Origin: Thiodiazotropha sp040506195
GTDB taxonomy: Bacteria > Pseudomonadota > Gammaproteobacteria > Chromatiales > Chromatiaceae
Length of the DNA stretch: 64,000 nt
Reading direction: 5' to 3'
Assembly (NCBI GenBank): GCA_040506195.1
Contig: JBEVXH010000009.1
Location: 1 to 64,000 of the forward strand
The notes beneath the pieces are model-generated. The model made no database searches. It was not told the DNA's origin and worked only from the letters and a program-made list of their open reading frames with translations. Of the stretch, positions 53,395 through 61,800 are shown piece by piece. Numbering within the stretch: position 1 is the first letter of the stretch; every line of letters starts with the position of its first letter. The translations under genes and the position numbers were made by a program.

Positions 53395-53837
53395 AACGGA
53401 ATATCATCATCAAAGTCATTATCCGGCACTGAGGTGGGTGCCGACTGCTGGGGCTTGGAAGCAGCCTGAGCCTGCGGAGCATCGAATGAGGCTGACCCGC
53501 CACGGCTGTCGAGCATCTGCATCTCGCTGGCCACGATTTCTGTCGTGTAGCGGTCCTGTCCGTCCTGCCCCTGCCATTTGCGGGTACGCAGACTCCCCTC
53601 CACGTAGACTTTCGATCCTTTCTTCAGATACTCGCCGGCAATCTCACCCAGGCGGTTGAAGAAGACCACCCGGTGCCACTCGGTGCGCTCCTGCTGTTCA
53701 CCGGTATTCTTGTCCTTCCAGCTCTCGGAGGTCGCCAGGGTCACGTTGGTGACGGCGCCGCCGCTGGGCATATAGCGGGTTTCCGGGTCCTTGCCCAGGT
53801 TGCCAATCAGGATTACTTTATTGATTCCTCGAGCCAT
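53391..53837 (-). CDS. ssb: Single-stranded DNA-binding protein
   Basis: The 148-residue SSB starts with the OB-fold sequence ARGINKVILIGNLGKDPETRYMPSGGAVTNVTLATSESWKDKNTGEQQERTEWHRVVFFNRLGEIAGEYLKKGSKVYVEGSLRTRKWQ. The tail is Gln/Ala-rich and ends with the acidic tip DDDIPF that recruits repair and replication proteins. Its stop codon TAG lies within the terminal CTAG of the adjoining MITE. It is downstream of the MFS gene on the same strand. Confidence 0.96.
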   Translation of the reverse strand: MARGINKVILIGNLGKDPETRYMPSGGAVTNVTLATSESWKDKNTGEQQERTEWHRVVFFNRLGEIAGEYLKKGSKVYVEGSLRTRKWQGQDGQDRYTTEIVASEMQMLDSRGGSASFDAPQAQAASKPQQSAPTSVPDNDFDDDIPF

Positions 53838-53903
53838 TGGTAGTTCTCCAGTAGTGTTGCCGCCCCTTCCGTTGGGGTCTTGATTCTGAATCAGAGGTGC
53901 AGT

Positions 53904-55283
53904 CTACCCTTGCACGGCATATCCATCTAGGACTTCTTGATCCACCCGCTTCAAATCAACCTTGAGATAGGCGACCCGATCCTCCGGTATGATGACCGCC
54001 TCGGCTACACCATCGAGATCTTTCAGCTCCCCCTCCAACAGAAAGGCCTGATCCTCGTCCAGCAATCCCACCGGTATCAGGTAGTTACTCAGGTAGTCGG
54101 GCTCAGACATGCCCCAGGCCACCAGCAGCCAGATTGCGGTCATGGCCGCACAGAGCAGGAAGCTGCCGTCGATCCCGTAGCGGGTATGAAACCAGCCACC
54201 CAGGGCGCCGCCCAAAAACGCGCCGATGAATTGTGAACTGGAATAGACTCCCATGGCGGTTCCCTTACGCTCGCCGGGGGCAATCTTCGCCACCAATGAA
54301 GGGAGTGTCGCTTCCAGCAGATTGAACGAGGTAAAGAAGATCAGCAGACCCAGGACCATCCCCGCAAGCGAATCGTGATAACCGAACATCAGCATCGACG
54401 CGCCGACCAGGGCCGCCACGCCGCCAATGAATACCGGGCGCATGCGACGACGGCTTTCCGCCAGAATTACGAAGGGAATCATGGCCGCCATCGACAACAG
54501 CATCACCGGCATATAGACCCAGGTATGGGCGTTCTCCGCCACCAAGGTCCGCAACGCCAGCGGATAGGCGAGAAACATGGCGGTGAGCGACATGTGCAAG
54601 GTCATGATACCGAAATCGAGACGCAGCAGCTCAGGCTCCCGCAGGACCTTGCCGAACTGTCCCGGCACCGCTTCGGCATCCCGGTGGAAATGGCTCTCTA
54701 CCGGGGTGGGTACGACAAATAGAACCAGGCCGATGCCACCCAGCGCCAGCAACGCCGTCAGCCAGAAGATTCCCGGCACGCCGATCCAACTGTTGAGAAC
54801 CGGCCCCATTACCATCGAAACCGCAAATGCAATCCCGATACTGATACCCAGAATCGCCATGATGCGCAGGCGGCGCTGCTCCCGGCTGAGGTCCGCCGCC
54901 AGCGCCATGATGACCGCCGCAATGGCACCGCTGCCCTGCAGGGCACGTCCCAGGATGATATCGTAGATCGTCTCCGCGCCGGCCGCCACCACACTGCCCA
55001 CGGCAAATATCAGCAGTCCGGCGATCAATACCGGTTTACGCCCGATCCGGTCCGACAGCATGCCGAAGGGGATCTGCAACAGGGCCTGGGTCAAGCCGTA
55101 GATACCGATGGCGAGCCCGACCAGCAATGGCGTGACATCCGGCAACTCCTCTGCGTAGATGGCGAATACCGGCAGAATCATGAACAGACCCAGCATGCGC
55201 AGGAAAAAGAGTCCGGAGAGGGAGTAGGCCGCCTGTCGTTCTACCGCATTCAATCCAGTATCGTTGCCGCGCCCACTTCTCAT
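53904..55283 (-). CDS. MFS transporter, YajR-like with C-terminal YAM-type domain
   Basis: The 459-residue protein has twelve hydrophobic helices with MFS motif A (GMLSDRIGRKPVLI) and GRALQGSGAIAAVIMALAADLS. After the last helix a soluble domain of about 65 residues follows (EDQAFLLEGELKDLDGVAEAVIIPEDRVAYLKVDLKRVDQEVL), matching the ferredoxin-like YAM domain of E. coli YajR. The substrate is unknown. I use the ATG at 55283 because the longer frame begins with TTG at 55340 and would overlap the uvrA leader. It is divergent from uvrA. Confidence 0.88.
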   Translation of the reverse strand: MRSGRGNDTGLNAVERQAAYSLSGLFFLRMLGLFMILPVFAIYAEELPDVTPLLVGLAIGIYGLTQALLQIPFGMLSDRIGRKPVLIAGLLIFAVGSVVAAGAETIYDIILGRALQGSGAIAAVIMALAADLSREQRRLRIMAILGISIGIAFAVSMVMGPVLNSWIGVPGIFWLTALLALGGIGLVLFVVPTPVESHFHRDAEAVPGQFGKVLREPELLRLDFGIMTLHMSLTAMFLAYPLALRTLVAENAHTWVYMPVMLLSMAAMIPFVILAESRRRMRPVFIGGVAALVGASMLMFGYHDSLAGMVLGLLIFFTSFNLLEATLPSLVAKIAPGERKGTAMGVYSSSQFIGAFLGGALGGWFHTRYGIDGSFLLCAAMTAIWLLVAWGMSEPDYLSNYLIPVGLLDEDQAFLLEGELKDLDGVAEAVIIPEDRVAYLKVDLKRVDQEVLDGYAVQG

Positions 55284-55368
55284 CAAAACTTTGCTTTGCC
55301 TGTGAAATAAAAGAGGGCGTATAGTATCAGGTTCGCTCAATTCAATGCAGTACTACCTCAATAAGTTT

Positions 55369-58188
55369 ATGGACACCATCAGTATTCGCGGCGCCCGCAC
55401 CCACAACCTGCAAAACGTCGATCTCGAACTGCCGCGGGACAAGCTTATTGTCTTCACCGGACTCTCCGGTTCGGGTAAATCATCACTCGCCTTCGATACC
55501 ATCTACGCCGAGGGCCAGCGCCGCTACGTGGAGTCGCTCTCCGCCTATGCGCGGCAGTTCCTGTCATTGATGGAGAAGCCCGACGTGGACCATATCGAGG
55601 GCCTCTCGCCGGCGATCTCCATCGAACAGAAGAGCACCTCCCACAATCCACGTTCCACCGTCGGCACCATCACGGAAATCTATGACTATCTGCGTCTGCT
55701 GTTCGCCCGGGTGGGGACACCCCGCTGCCCGGAGCACGACACCACCCTGGAGGCACAGAGCATCAGTCAGATGGTTGACCAGGTGCTGGCGCTGCCCGAG
55801 GGAGATCGCATGATGTTGCTGGCGCCGGTGGTGCAGGAGCGAAAAGGCGAGCACTACAAGCTGCTGCAAGAGCTGCATGCCCAGGGCTATATCCGGGCAC
55901 GCATCGACGGTGAAGTGTTCGAACTCGATGATGCCCCCACCCTGGAGCTGCACAAGAAGCACACAATCGAGGTGGTGGTCGATCGATTCAAGATACGCGA
56001 GGATCTAGCCACCCGTCTGGCGGAATCCTTTGAGACCGCGCTCAACCTGGCCGATGGGCTGGTACGGGTGGCCTGGATGGACGGCAGCCAACCTGAGCTG
56101 CTCTTCTCTTCCCGTTTTGCCTGCCCCCATTGCGGCTATAGCTTGACCGAGCTGGAACCCAGGCTGTTCTCCTTCAACAACCCGGTCGGTGCCTGCCCCA
56201 CCTGCGACGGCCTCGGAGTGGAACAGTTTTTTGATCCGGCAAAGGTGGTTGCCCACCCGGAACTCTCTCTGGCCGGCGGCGCGGTGCGTAGCTGGGACCG
56301 GCGCAACGCCTACTATTTTCAGATGATCACATCCCTTGGACGCCATTGCGGTTTCGACCCTGAGACCCCCTGGGAGACCCTGACGAAAAAGGTACAGAAG
56401 ATCATTCTGCAGGGCAGCGGCCGCGAAGCGATTGAGTTCAGGTACTACAATGAACGGGGGCGTTCGGTGAAAAAGCGCCACCCCTTCGAAGGGATCATCC
56501 CCAACATGGAACGGCGCTACCGGGATACCGAGTCCAACGCGGTACGCGAGGAGCTCTCCCGCTATATCTCCAGCCAATCCTGTCCCGATTGCGCCGGCAC
56601 CCGCCTGACCCAGGCGGCGCGGCATGTCTTCATCGACAGGCACAACCTCCCCCAGGTCACCTGCATGCCCATCGGCCTGGCCAAGCAGACTCTTTCGACC
56701 CTGAAACTGGCAGGGAAGCGGGGTAAGATAGCCCAGAAGATCCTCAAGGAGATCGATCAGCGGCTCCACTTTCTGGTCAATGTGGGGCTTGATTACCTGA
56801 CCCTCGACCGCAGCGCAGAAACCCTCTCCGGGGGCGAAGCCCAGCGTATCCGCCTGGCCAGTCAGATCGGCGCCGGCCTGGTCGGCGTCATGTATGTGCT
56901 TGACGAACCCTCCATCGGCCTGCATCAGCGCGACAATCAACGTCTCCTCGACACCCTGACCTACCTGCGGGATCTTGGCAATACAGTGATCGTTGTGGAG
57001 CATGACGAAGAGGCGATCCGCAGCGCCGACCACGTGGTCGATATCGGCCCGGGAGCCGGCATCCATGGCGGTCGCATCATCGCTCAAGGCACCTCTGACG
57101 AGATAGCGAAAAGTAAAACCTCACTGACAGGGGAGTACCTGAGCGGCAAACGAATCATCGACACCCCGGCTTGTACCAATGCGATCGATCCAGCGCGCAA
57201 TCTGGAGCTTCTCGGCGCCAACGGCAATAATCTCAAGTCGGTGGATCTGGCGATTCCGGTGGGCAGTTTCTGCTGCATCACAGGCGTGTCGGGCTCCGGC
57301 AAATCAACCCTGATCAACGACACCCTCTACCCGATCTGCGCCGCCGCCCTGAACAAGGCCAACACCTCCCCCGCACCCTACAGTGAAATTCGTGGGCTCG
57401 ATCATTTCGACAAGGTGGTGGACATCGACCAGAGCCCAATCGGCCGTACCCCCCGCTCCAATCCCGCCACCTACACCGGGCTTTTCACCCCGATCAGGGA
57501 GCTCTTCGCCGGTACCCACGAAGCCCGCTCCAGGGGCTATACACCGGGGCGTTTCAGTTTCAATGTCAAGGGCGGGCGATGCGAGGCCTGCAGCGGCGAT
57601 GGGGTGATCAAGGTGGAGATGCACTTCCTGCCCGACATCTATGTGCAGTGCGATGTCTGCAAGGGCAAACGCTACAATCGCGAAACCCTGGAGATCCGTT
57701 ACAAGGGTAAAAGCATAGACCAGGTGCTGGGGATGACGGTTGAGGAGGCTCTGGCCTTCTTCGATGCGGTGCCGGCAATCAAACGCAAACTGCAGACCCT
57801 GATGGATGTGGGACTCTCCTACATCTCCCTGGGACAGAACGCCACCACCCTCTCCGGGGGCGAGGCGCAACGAGTCAAACTATCCCGAGAGCTCTCCAAG
57901 CGGGACACTGGGAAGACCCTCTACATCCTCGACGAACCGACCACCGGACTCCACTTCCACGACGTCAACCATCTGCTGGAGGTGCTGCACCGGCTGCGTA
58001 ACCACGGCAATACCGTTGTGGTGATAGAACATAACCTGGATGTTGTGAAGACCGCTGACTGGATCATCGACCTGGGACCCGAAGGGGGTGACCGGGGTGG
58101 TGAAATCGTGGCCCAGGGAACACCCCTGCAACTGGCAGAGAACGCTGACTCGCACACGGGATGTTATCTGAAAAAACTCAACAAATAG
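55369..58188 (+). CDS. uvrA: Excinuclease ABC subunit A
   Basis: UvrA recognises DNA damage and loads UvrB. It has two ABC ATPase halves: Walker A GLSGSGKSSLA and GVSGSGKSTL, signature LSGGEAQRIRLAS and LSGGEAQRVKLSR, and Walker B VMYVLDEPSIGLHQRD and LYILDEPTTGLHF. Zinc-binding CPHC...CPTC and CEAC...CDVC motifs are present. The start at 55369 gives 939 residues, matching the 940 of E. coli UvrA, so the frame's earlier ATG at 55345 is less likely. No LexA box (CTGT-N8-ACAG) is seen upstream. Confidence 0.97.
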   Translation: MDTISIRGARTHNLQNVDLELPRDKLIVFTGLSGSGKSSLAFDTIYAEGQRRYVESLSAYARQFLSLMEKPDVDHIEGLSPAISIEQKSTSHNPRSTVGTITEIYDYLRLLFARVGTPRCPEHDTTLEAQSISQMVDQVLALPEGDRMMLLAPVVQERKGEHYKLLQELHAQGYIRARIDGEVFELDDAPTLELHKKHTIEVVVDRFKIREDLATRLAESFETALNLADGLVRVAWMDGSQPELLFSSRFACPHCGYSLTELEPRLFSFNNPVGACPTCDGLGVEQFFDPAKVVAHPELSLAGGAVRSWDRRNAYYFQMITSLGRHCGFDPETPWETLTKKVQKIILQGSGREAIEFRYYNERGRSVKKRHPFEGIIPNMERRYRDTESNAVREELSRYISSQSCPDCAGTRLTQAARHVFIDRHNLPQVTCMPIGLAKQTLSTLKLAGKRGKIAQKILKEIDQRLHFLVNVGLDYLTLDRSAETLSGGEAQRIRLASQIGAGLVGVMYVLDEPSIGLHQRDNQRLLDTLTYLRDLGNTVIVVEHDEEAIRSADHVVDIGPGAGIHGGRIIAQGTSDEIAKSKTSLTGEYLSGKRIIDTPACTNAIDPARNLELLGANGNNLKSVDLAIPVGSFCCITGVSGSGKSTLINDTLYPICAAALNKANTSPAPYSEIRGLDHFDKVVDIDQSPIGRTPRSNPATYTGLFTPIRELFAGTHEARSRGYTPGRFSFNVKGGRCEACSGDGVIKVEMHFLPDIYVQCDVCKGKRYNRETLEIRYKGKSIDQVLGMTVEEALAFFDAVPAIKRKLQTLMDVGLSYISLGQNATTLSGGEAQRVKLSRELSKRDTGKTLYILDEPTTGLHFHDVNHLLEVLHRLRNHGNTVVVIEHNLDVVKTADWIIDLGPEGGDRGGEIVAQGTPLQLAENADSHTGCYLKKLNK

Positions 58189-58208
58189 ACGGTTGAGAAG
58201 CGTCAGTC

Positions 58209-58802
58209 TCAGTGCCACCCCTGCAGTGCGCGGCGAATAGAGTCGCTGAATCGCTGGATACGGACAGTATTCAAGTTCTCACTCTTGTAGAGGCAAAGAT
58301 AGGTGAGTTTGCCCCTCTTGGCGCAGGTTCCGAGTAAAGCATGTTTGATTACCCGCTTCACCGGTTGCCGCAACAACAGCCGGTCCACCCACCGGGGCGA
58401 ACCCAAAGTCGTAATCACAAGTACCCGCCTCAAGCGGTCCAATCGCGGTTTGATCGGACCGAAATCACTGGCATGATCATAAGCGAAGCCAGGCGCCCAG
58501 ACCCGGTCAAACCAACCCTTCAGTATGGCGGGAAAACCAAACCACCAGGTTGGAAACAACAGTACCAGCCCTTCCGCATCGCACAAACGCTCCAGCTGTT
58601 CTGCAATACCCGAAACGTGATAGCTGCCGCTATAGTAGCTGGCTCGTTCGTCCACTGTCAGCGCCGGGTTGAAACCCTGTCCATAGAGGTCTTCCGTCGA
58701 AATCTCATGCCCCATATCCTTCAACTGAGCGATCACCTGGCGGGCAAACTGCTGGCAGAGACTCTCAGCCAATGGATGAGCCGTAACAACAAGGCACTTC
58801 AT
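58209..58802 (-). CDS. NAD(P)H quinone oxidoreductase (flavodoxin-like fold, NQO/KefF type)
   Basis: The 197-residue protein matches the flavodoxin_2/NQO family: KCLVVTAHPLAESLCQQFA at the N-terminus and LVLLFPTWWFGFPAILKGWFDRVWAPGFAYDH, the FMN/FAD- and substrate-binding segment. Such enzymes reduce quinones by two electrons or regulate KefC as KefF. No kef gene is adjacent. The gene is convergent with uvrA, with 20 bp between the stops. Confidence 0.88.
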   Translation of the reverse strand: MKCLVVTAHPLAESLCQQFARQVIAQLKDMGHEISTEDLYGQGFNPALTVDERASYYSGSYHVSGIAEQLERLCDAEGLVLLFPTWWFGFPAILKGWFDRVWAPGFAYDHASDFGPIKPRLDRLRRVLVITTLGSPRWVDRLLLRQPVKRVIKHALLGTCAKRGKLTYLCLYKSENLNTVRIQRFSDSIRRALQGWH

Positions 58803-59065
58803 GCGCTATTCCCGGTCCTACTATCTACTGTGCGGATTTGATTATACGTGTCCCGATAGTGATTCCTATATTTTTTGCCGGTTGAGACACTCTTTGCTAT
58901 TGAGGGTTGATACGGGTTAGATAGGCAATCGGTTACCGAATAAGCACGCTATCGCCTCCGACCGATAAACAACAGGATCAAGAATAGACATCAATACTCC
59001 ATGGGTCCTGACCATGGAACAGGATACTCAGCATTTGACCACAATACCGACTGTAAGGTTGAAAC
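58803..59065. other. Divergent spacer between quinone reductase and gor genes
   Basis: 263 bp without a supported gene; presumed promoters for both directions, none with a clear match. Confidence 0.4.
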
Positions 59066-60418
59066 ATGACAAAACAGTACGATTTGATCGCCATCGGCGC
59101 GGGCAGCGGCGGACTCTCGGTGGCGGAACGCGCCGCCAAGTATGGCGCCGAGTGCGCGGTAGTCGAAGCTAAGCGGATCGGCGGAACCTGCGTCAACCTG
59201 GGATGCGTGCCGAAGAAGGTGATGTGGTATGGCGCCGGGATCGCCCATACCCTGCATGACGCCGCGGATTACGGTTTCGACATCGACGTCAAAGGCTTCT
59301 CCTGGGAGACCCTGAAGCGGCAACGCGACGACTATGTGGAAGGGATCAACAGCTGGTACCACACCTACCTGAAAGACTCCGATATCGATGAAATCACCGG
59401 TTATGCCCGTTTCATCGACGCCCATACACTGGATGTGGAAGGTGAGCGGCTCAGCGCAGATCATATTGTCATCGCATCCGGCTCCTACCCGTTGGTCCCG
59501 TCTGTGCCGGGCGCCGGATACGGCATCACATCGGATGGCTTTTTTGCTTTGGAGGCGTTGCCGCAACGGGTTGCGGTTGTCGGCAGCGGTTATATCGCTG
59601 TTGAAATCGCCGGTCTGCTCAACGCAATGGGCGCGGATGTCACAATGTTTTTACGTGGCGAACAGCTGCTGCGGCCATTCGACGCCATGCTGCGTGAGTG
59701 CTTGATGGAGGAGATGATCAGTACCGGTATCAATATCGTCACTTCATCCCGGATTGGTGAAGTTAGAAAAGTGGCGAATGGGAAGCTGGACCTGATCTGC
59801 GCCGATACCGGGCAAAGCATAGGCCGTTTCGACCAGCTTTTATGGGCGATCGGCCGGGCTCCCGCGAGCAGCGGCCTGGATCTGGCCAATGCCTTCGTCA
59901 CCACCGACAAACAGGGCTACATCCCCACCGACCCCTTCCAAAACACCAATGTTCCCAATATCTATGCGGTCGGGGATGTCACCGGCCGGGCTCAGCTTAC
60001 CCCGGTGGCCATCGCCGCCGCCAGACGACTGGCCGACCGGCTTTTCGGCGGCATGTCTGAGCGCAGGCTCGACTATGACGTGATCCCTACCGTGGTATTC
60101 TCCCATCCGCCCATTGCAACAGTGGGCCTGACCGAGTCGGAAGCAAGGGAGATTCATGGCGATGCGGTCAAGATCTATCAATCCCGGTTCACCCCGATGT
60201 ATCACGCCTTTACCCGACACCAGAGTAAAATGGCCATGAAGCTGGTTACCGTCGGTGCGCGAGAGAAGGTTATCGGTTGCCACGTCATCGGTGGCGGCGC
60301 TGACGAGATGCTGCAGGGCTTCGCGGTGGCGATCAGGATGGGCGCCACCAAGCGGGATCTCGATGACACCGTCGCTATCCATCCGACTGCTGCGGAAGAG
60401 TTGGTGACCATGCGTTGA
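59066..60418 (+). CDS. gor: Glutathione-disulfide reductase
   Basis: The 450-residue flavoprotein reduces glutathione disulfide with NADPH. It has the FAD motif GAGSGGLSVAERAAKYGA, redox-active Cys42/Cys47 in GGTCVNLGCVPKK, NADPH-binding GSGYIAVEIAG, the second FAD motif YAVGDVTGRAQLTPVA, and the catalytic HPTAAEE (His439) near the C-terminus. Length equals E. coli Gor (450). The residues after the NADPH glycines (NAMGADVTMFLRGEQLL) fit NADPH preference by the Arg. It is followed by a TonB-like gene. Confidence 0.95.
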   Translation: MTKQYDLIAIGAGSGGLSVAERAAKYGAECAVVEAKRIGGTCVNLGCVPKKVMWYGAGIAHTLHDAADYGFDIDVKGFSWETLKRQRDDYVEGINSWYHTYLKDSDIDEITGYARFIDAHTLDVEGERLSADHIVIASGSYPLVPSVPGAGYGITSDGFFALEALPQRVAVVGSGYIAVEIAGLLNAMGADVTMFLRGEQLLRPFDAMLRECLMEEMISTGINIVTSSRIGEVRKVANGKLDLICADTGQSIGRFDQLLWAIGRAPASSGLDLANAFVTTDKQGYIPTDPFQNTNVPNIYAVGDVTGRAQLTPVAIAAARRLADRLFGGMSERRLDYDVIPTVVFSHPPIATVGLTESEAREIHGDAVKIYQSRFTPMYHAFTRHQSKMAMKLVTVGAREKVIGCHVIGGGADEMLQGFAVAIRMGATKRDLDDTVAIHPTAAEELVTMR

Positions 60419-60448
60419 AAGAGATGAGCTGAAAAACGGACACACATC

Positions 60449-61090
60449 ATGGACGTAGCTGAAACATCTCTTCACCCCGGATTCGAATCCCGTGGACTCG
60501 CCTATGCCATAGCCTTTTCCATTGGCCTTCATCTGCTATTGCTTTGGCTAACGAATAACTGGTTACAAATCGAGTGGAACAGACATTCCCCGTCTACTGT
60601 GAGACAGCCTCTGCGAGTCTCCATAACTCCGCCACGAAGCATCCAGGAGAGTACCCATCGACAAACCGGGTCGATTGAACCGGCAGCGGACCCTGCCCCG
60701 GAAGAAAAACCGGCATCGAAAAACGATCCGCTTGCTGAAATTCAGGCCGAACCGGTGCCCAATCCGGCCTCGACTTCAATACCACCCATATCAGGTTCGA
60801 TCAAGGGACGCACTGTCACAACCGCTCAAATCAGGCGAAGCGCAGCAGCTGCCGCCCGTGATACGGCCAAGGACAATACGGGAGAACAGACAAACAGAGC
60901 AGACGCAGTATCGGCAACCCTCGAGCGGGTTATGAACAAGCCTCGTGAAACACCGGGTGTCTATACACAAGCGGACGGTACCACCCGGGTAGTCACTGAA
61001 CAGGGCTTTACCTACTGCATAAAGGCCCTCGATGACTGGCGTATTCTAGATCCTGGTGAAGACATGCGGGTATCGATGTATTGCAAGTGA
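60449..61090 (+). CDS. TonB-like membrane-anchored proline/serine-rich protein
   Basis: The 213-residue protein has one N-terminal membrane helix (AIAFSIGLHLLLLWL), where SIGLHLLLL resembles the TonB/TolA anchor. A Pro/Ser/Thr-rich stretch with PEEKP and PASTS follows to about 135. A short C-terminal domain ends with VTEQGFTYCIKALDDWRILDPGEDMRVSMYCK and two Cys. The C-terminus lacks the TonB YP motif. It could be a TonB-related envelope spanner, but the function is unknown. It starts 30 bp after gor. Confidence 0.65.
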   Translation: MDVAETSLHPGFESRGLAYAIAFSIGLHLLLLWLTNNWLQIEWNRHSPSTVRQPLRVSITPPRSIQESTHRQTGSIEPAADPAPEEKPASKNDPLAEIQAEPVPNPASTSIPPISGSIKGRTVTTAQIRRSAAAAARDTAKDNTGEQTNRADAVSATLERVMNKPRETPGVYTQADGTTRVVTEQGFTYCIKALDDWRILDPGEDMRVSMYCK

Positions 61091-61176
61091 GAACGAAAGA
61101 TACACGCAGAGTGCGGCATATCGCACGGCGGCGATACTTGGTCTTGTTATTTGTTGCCAAGTTTAAGTCAACTACT

Positions 61177-61282
61177 GGCGCCTGGCGGTTGTCTTTCGGA
61201 GTAGCGGCATGGATGCCGCGTAAGCCCCATCAGCAGAGGGAAGTGCTGTTGGGGCGTCGGAGAAAGATAACCGTCAGGCGCC
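61177..61282. repeat. 106-bp three-way-junction palindrome (structured intergenic element)
   Basis: The outer stem GGCGCCTG.CGGTT.TCTTTC (61177-61197) pairs with 61262-61282 over 21 positions, the two non-Watson-Crick ones being G.U on the plus-strand RNA. Inside are two further hairpins: GCGGCAT-GG-ATGCCGC (61204-61219) and CCCCATCAGCA (61225-61235) with TGCTGTTGGGG (61244-61254), 10 of 11 paired. The result is a cloverleaf-like fold between the convergent TonB-like and lspA genes. It may be a REP/MITE-type repeat, an RNA element or a bidirectional terminator. Confidence 0.75.
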
Positions 61283-61309
61283 TGCTCGCTGTTAGAGTGT
61301 AAGATCAAC

Positions 61310-61777
61310 TCACTCACGCCTTTTAGCCAATACCAGGGCGTCATACAGCATGATGATCACCCCCACTGTGATTGCAGAGTCGGCGACATTGAAGGCGGGG
61401 AAGTAGTGGTGCTGATAGTGAAAATGGAGAAAATCTATCACCTGACCGAACAGAATCCGGTCGATGACATTGCCGATGGCGCCGCCGATGATCAGGGAGA
61501 GGGCCACGGCGACCCACTGCTCGTCGCGTTTCAGGCGCCATAGCCAACCGATCAACACGATAGTCACGCCAATTGCCAATACGATAAAGAACCAGCGTTG
61601 CCAGCCGCCCTGATCGCTGAGAAAACTGAATGCCGCCCCCTTGTTGTAGAGCAGGGTGAGATCGAAGAAAGGCAACACTCTGACCGACTCATAGAGGGTC
61701 AAGGCCGACTCGGCAGCCTGTTTGCTCGCCTGATCCAGCACTATCACCAGCAGCGACAGCCATAGCCAGCGTATCAT
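61310..61777 (-). CDS. lspA: Lipoprotein signal peptidase (signal peptidase II)
   Basis: The 155-residue LspA cleaves the signal of prolipoproteins in the inner membrane. It has four hydrophobic helices and the catalytic aspartates in GNVIDRILFGQVIDFLHFH and NVADSAITVGVII, with the YNKGAAFSFL motif. I start it at ATG 61777, preceded by AGGAG 7 bp upstream; the longer frame would overlap the ileS end. It follows ileS by 23 bp, the usual ileS-lspA order. Confidence 0.95.
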   Translation of the reverse strand: MIRWLWLSLLVIVLDQASKQAAESALTLYESVRVLPFFDLTLLYNKGAAFSFLSDQGGWQRWFFIVLAIGVTIVLIGWLWRLKRDEQWVAVALSLIIGGAIGNVIDRILFGQVIDFLHFHYQHHYFPAFNVADSAITVGVIIMLYDALVLAKRRE

Positions 61778-61800
61778 CCTGTCACTCCTCATAGGCGCAT

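Noticed and set aside
55284..55368. LexA box between the MFS transporter gene and uvrA
   Set aside because: No CTGT-N8-ACAG pattern is present; only a single CTGT occurs.
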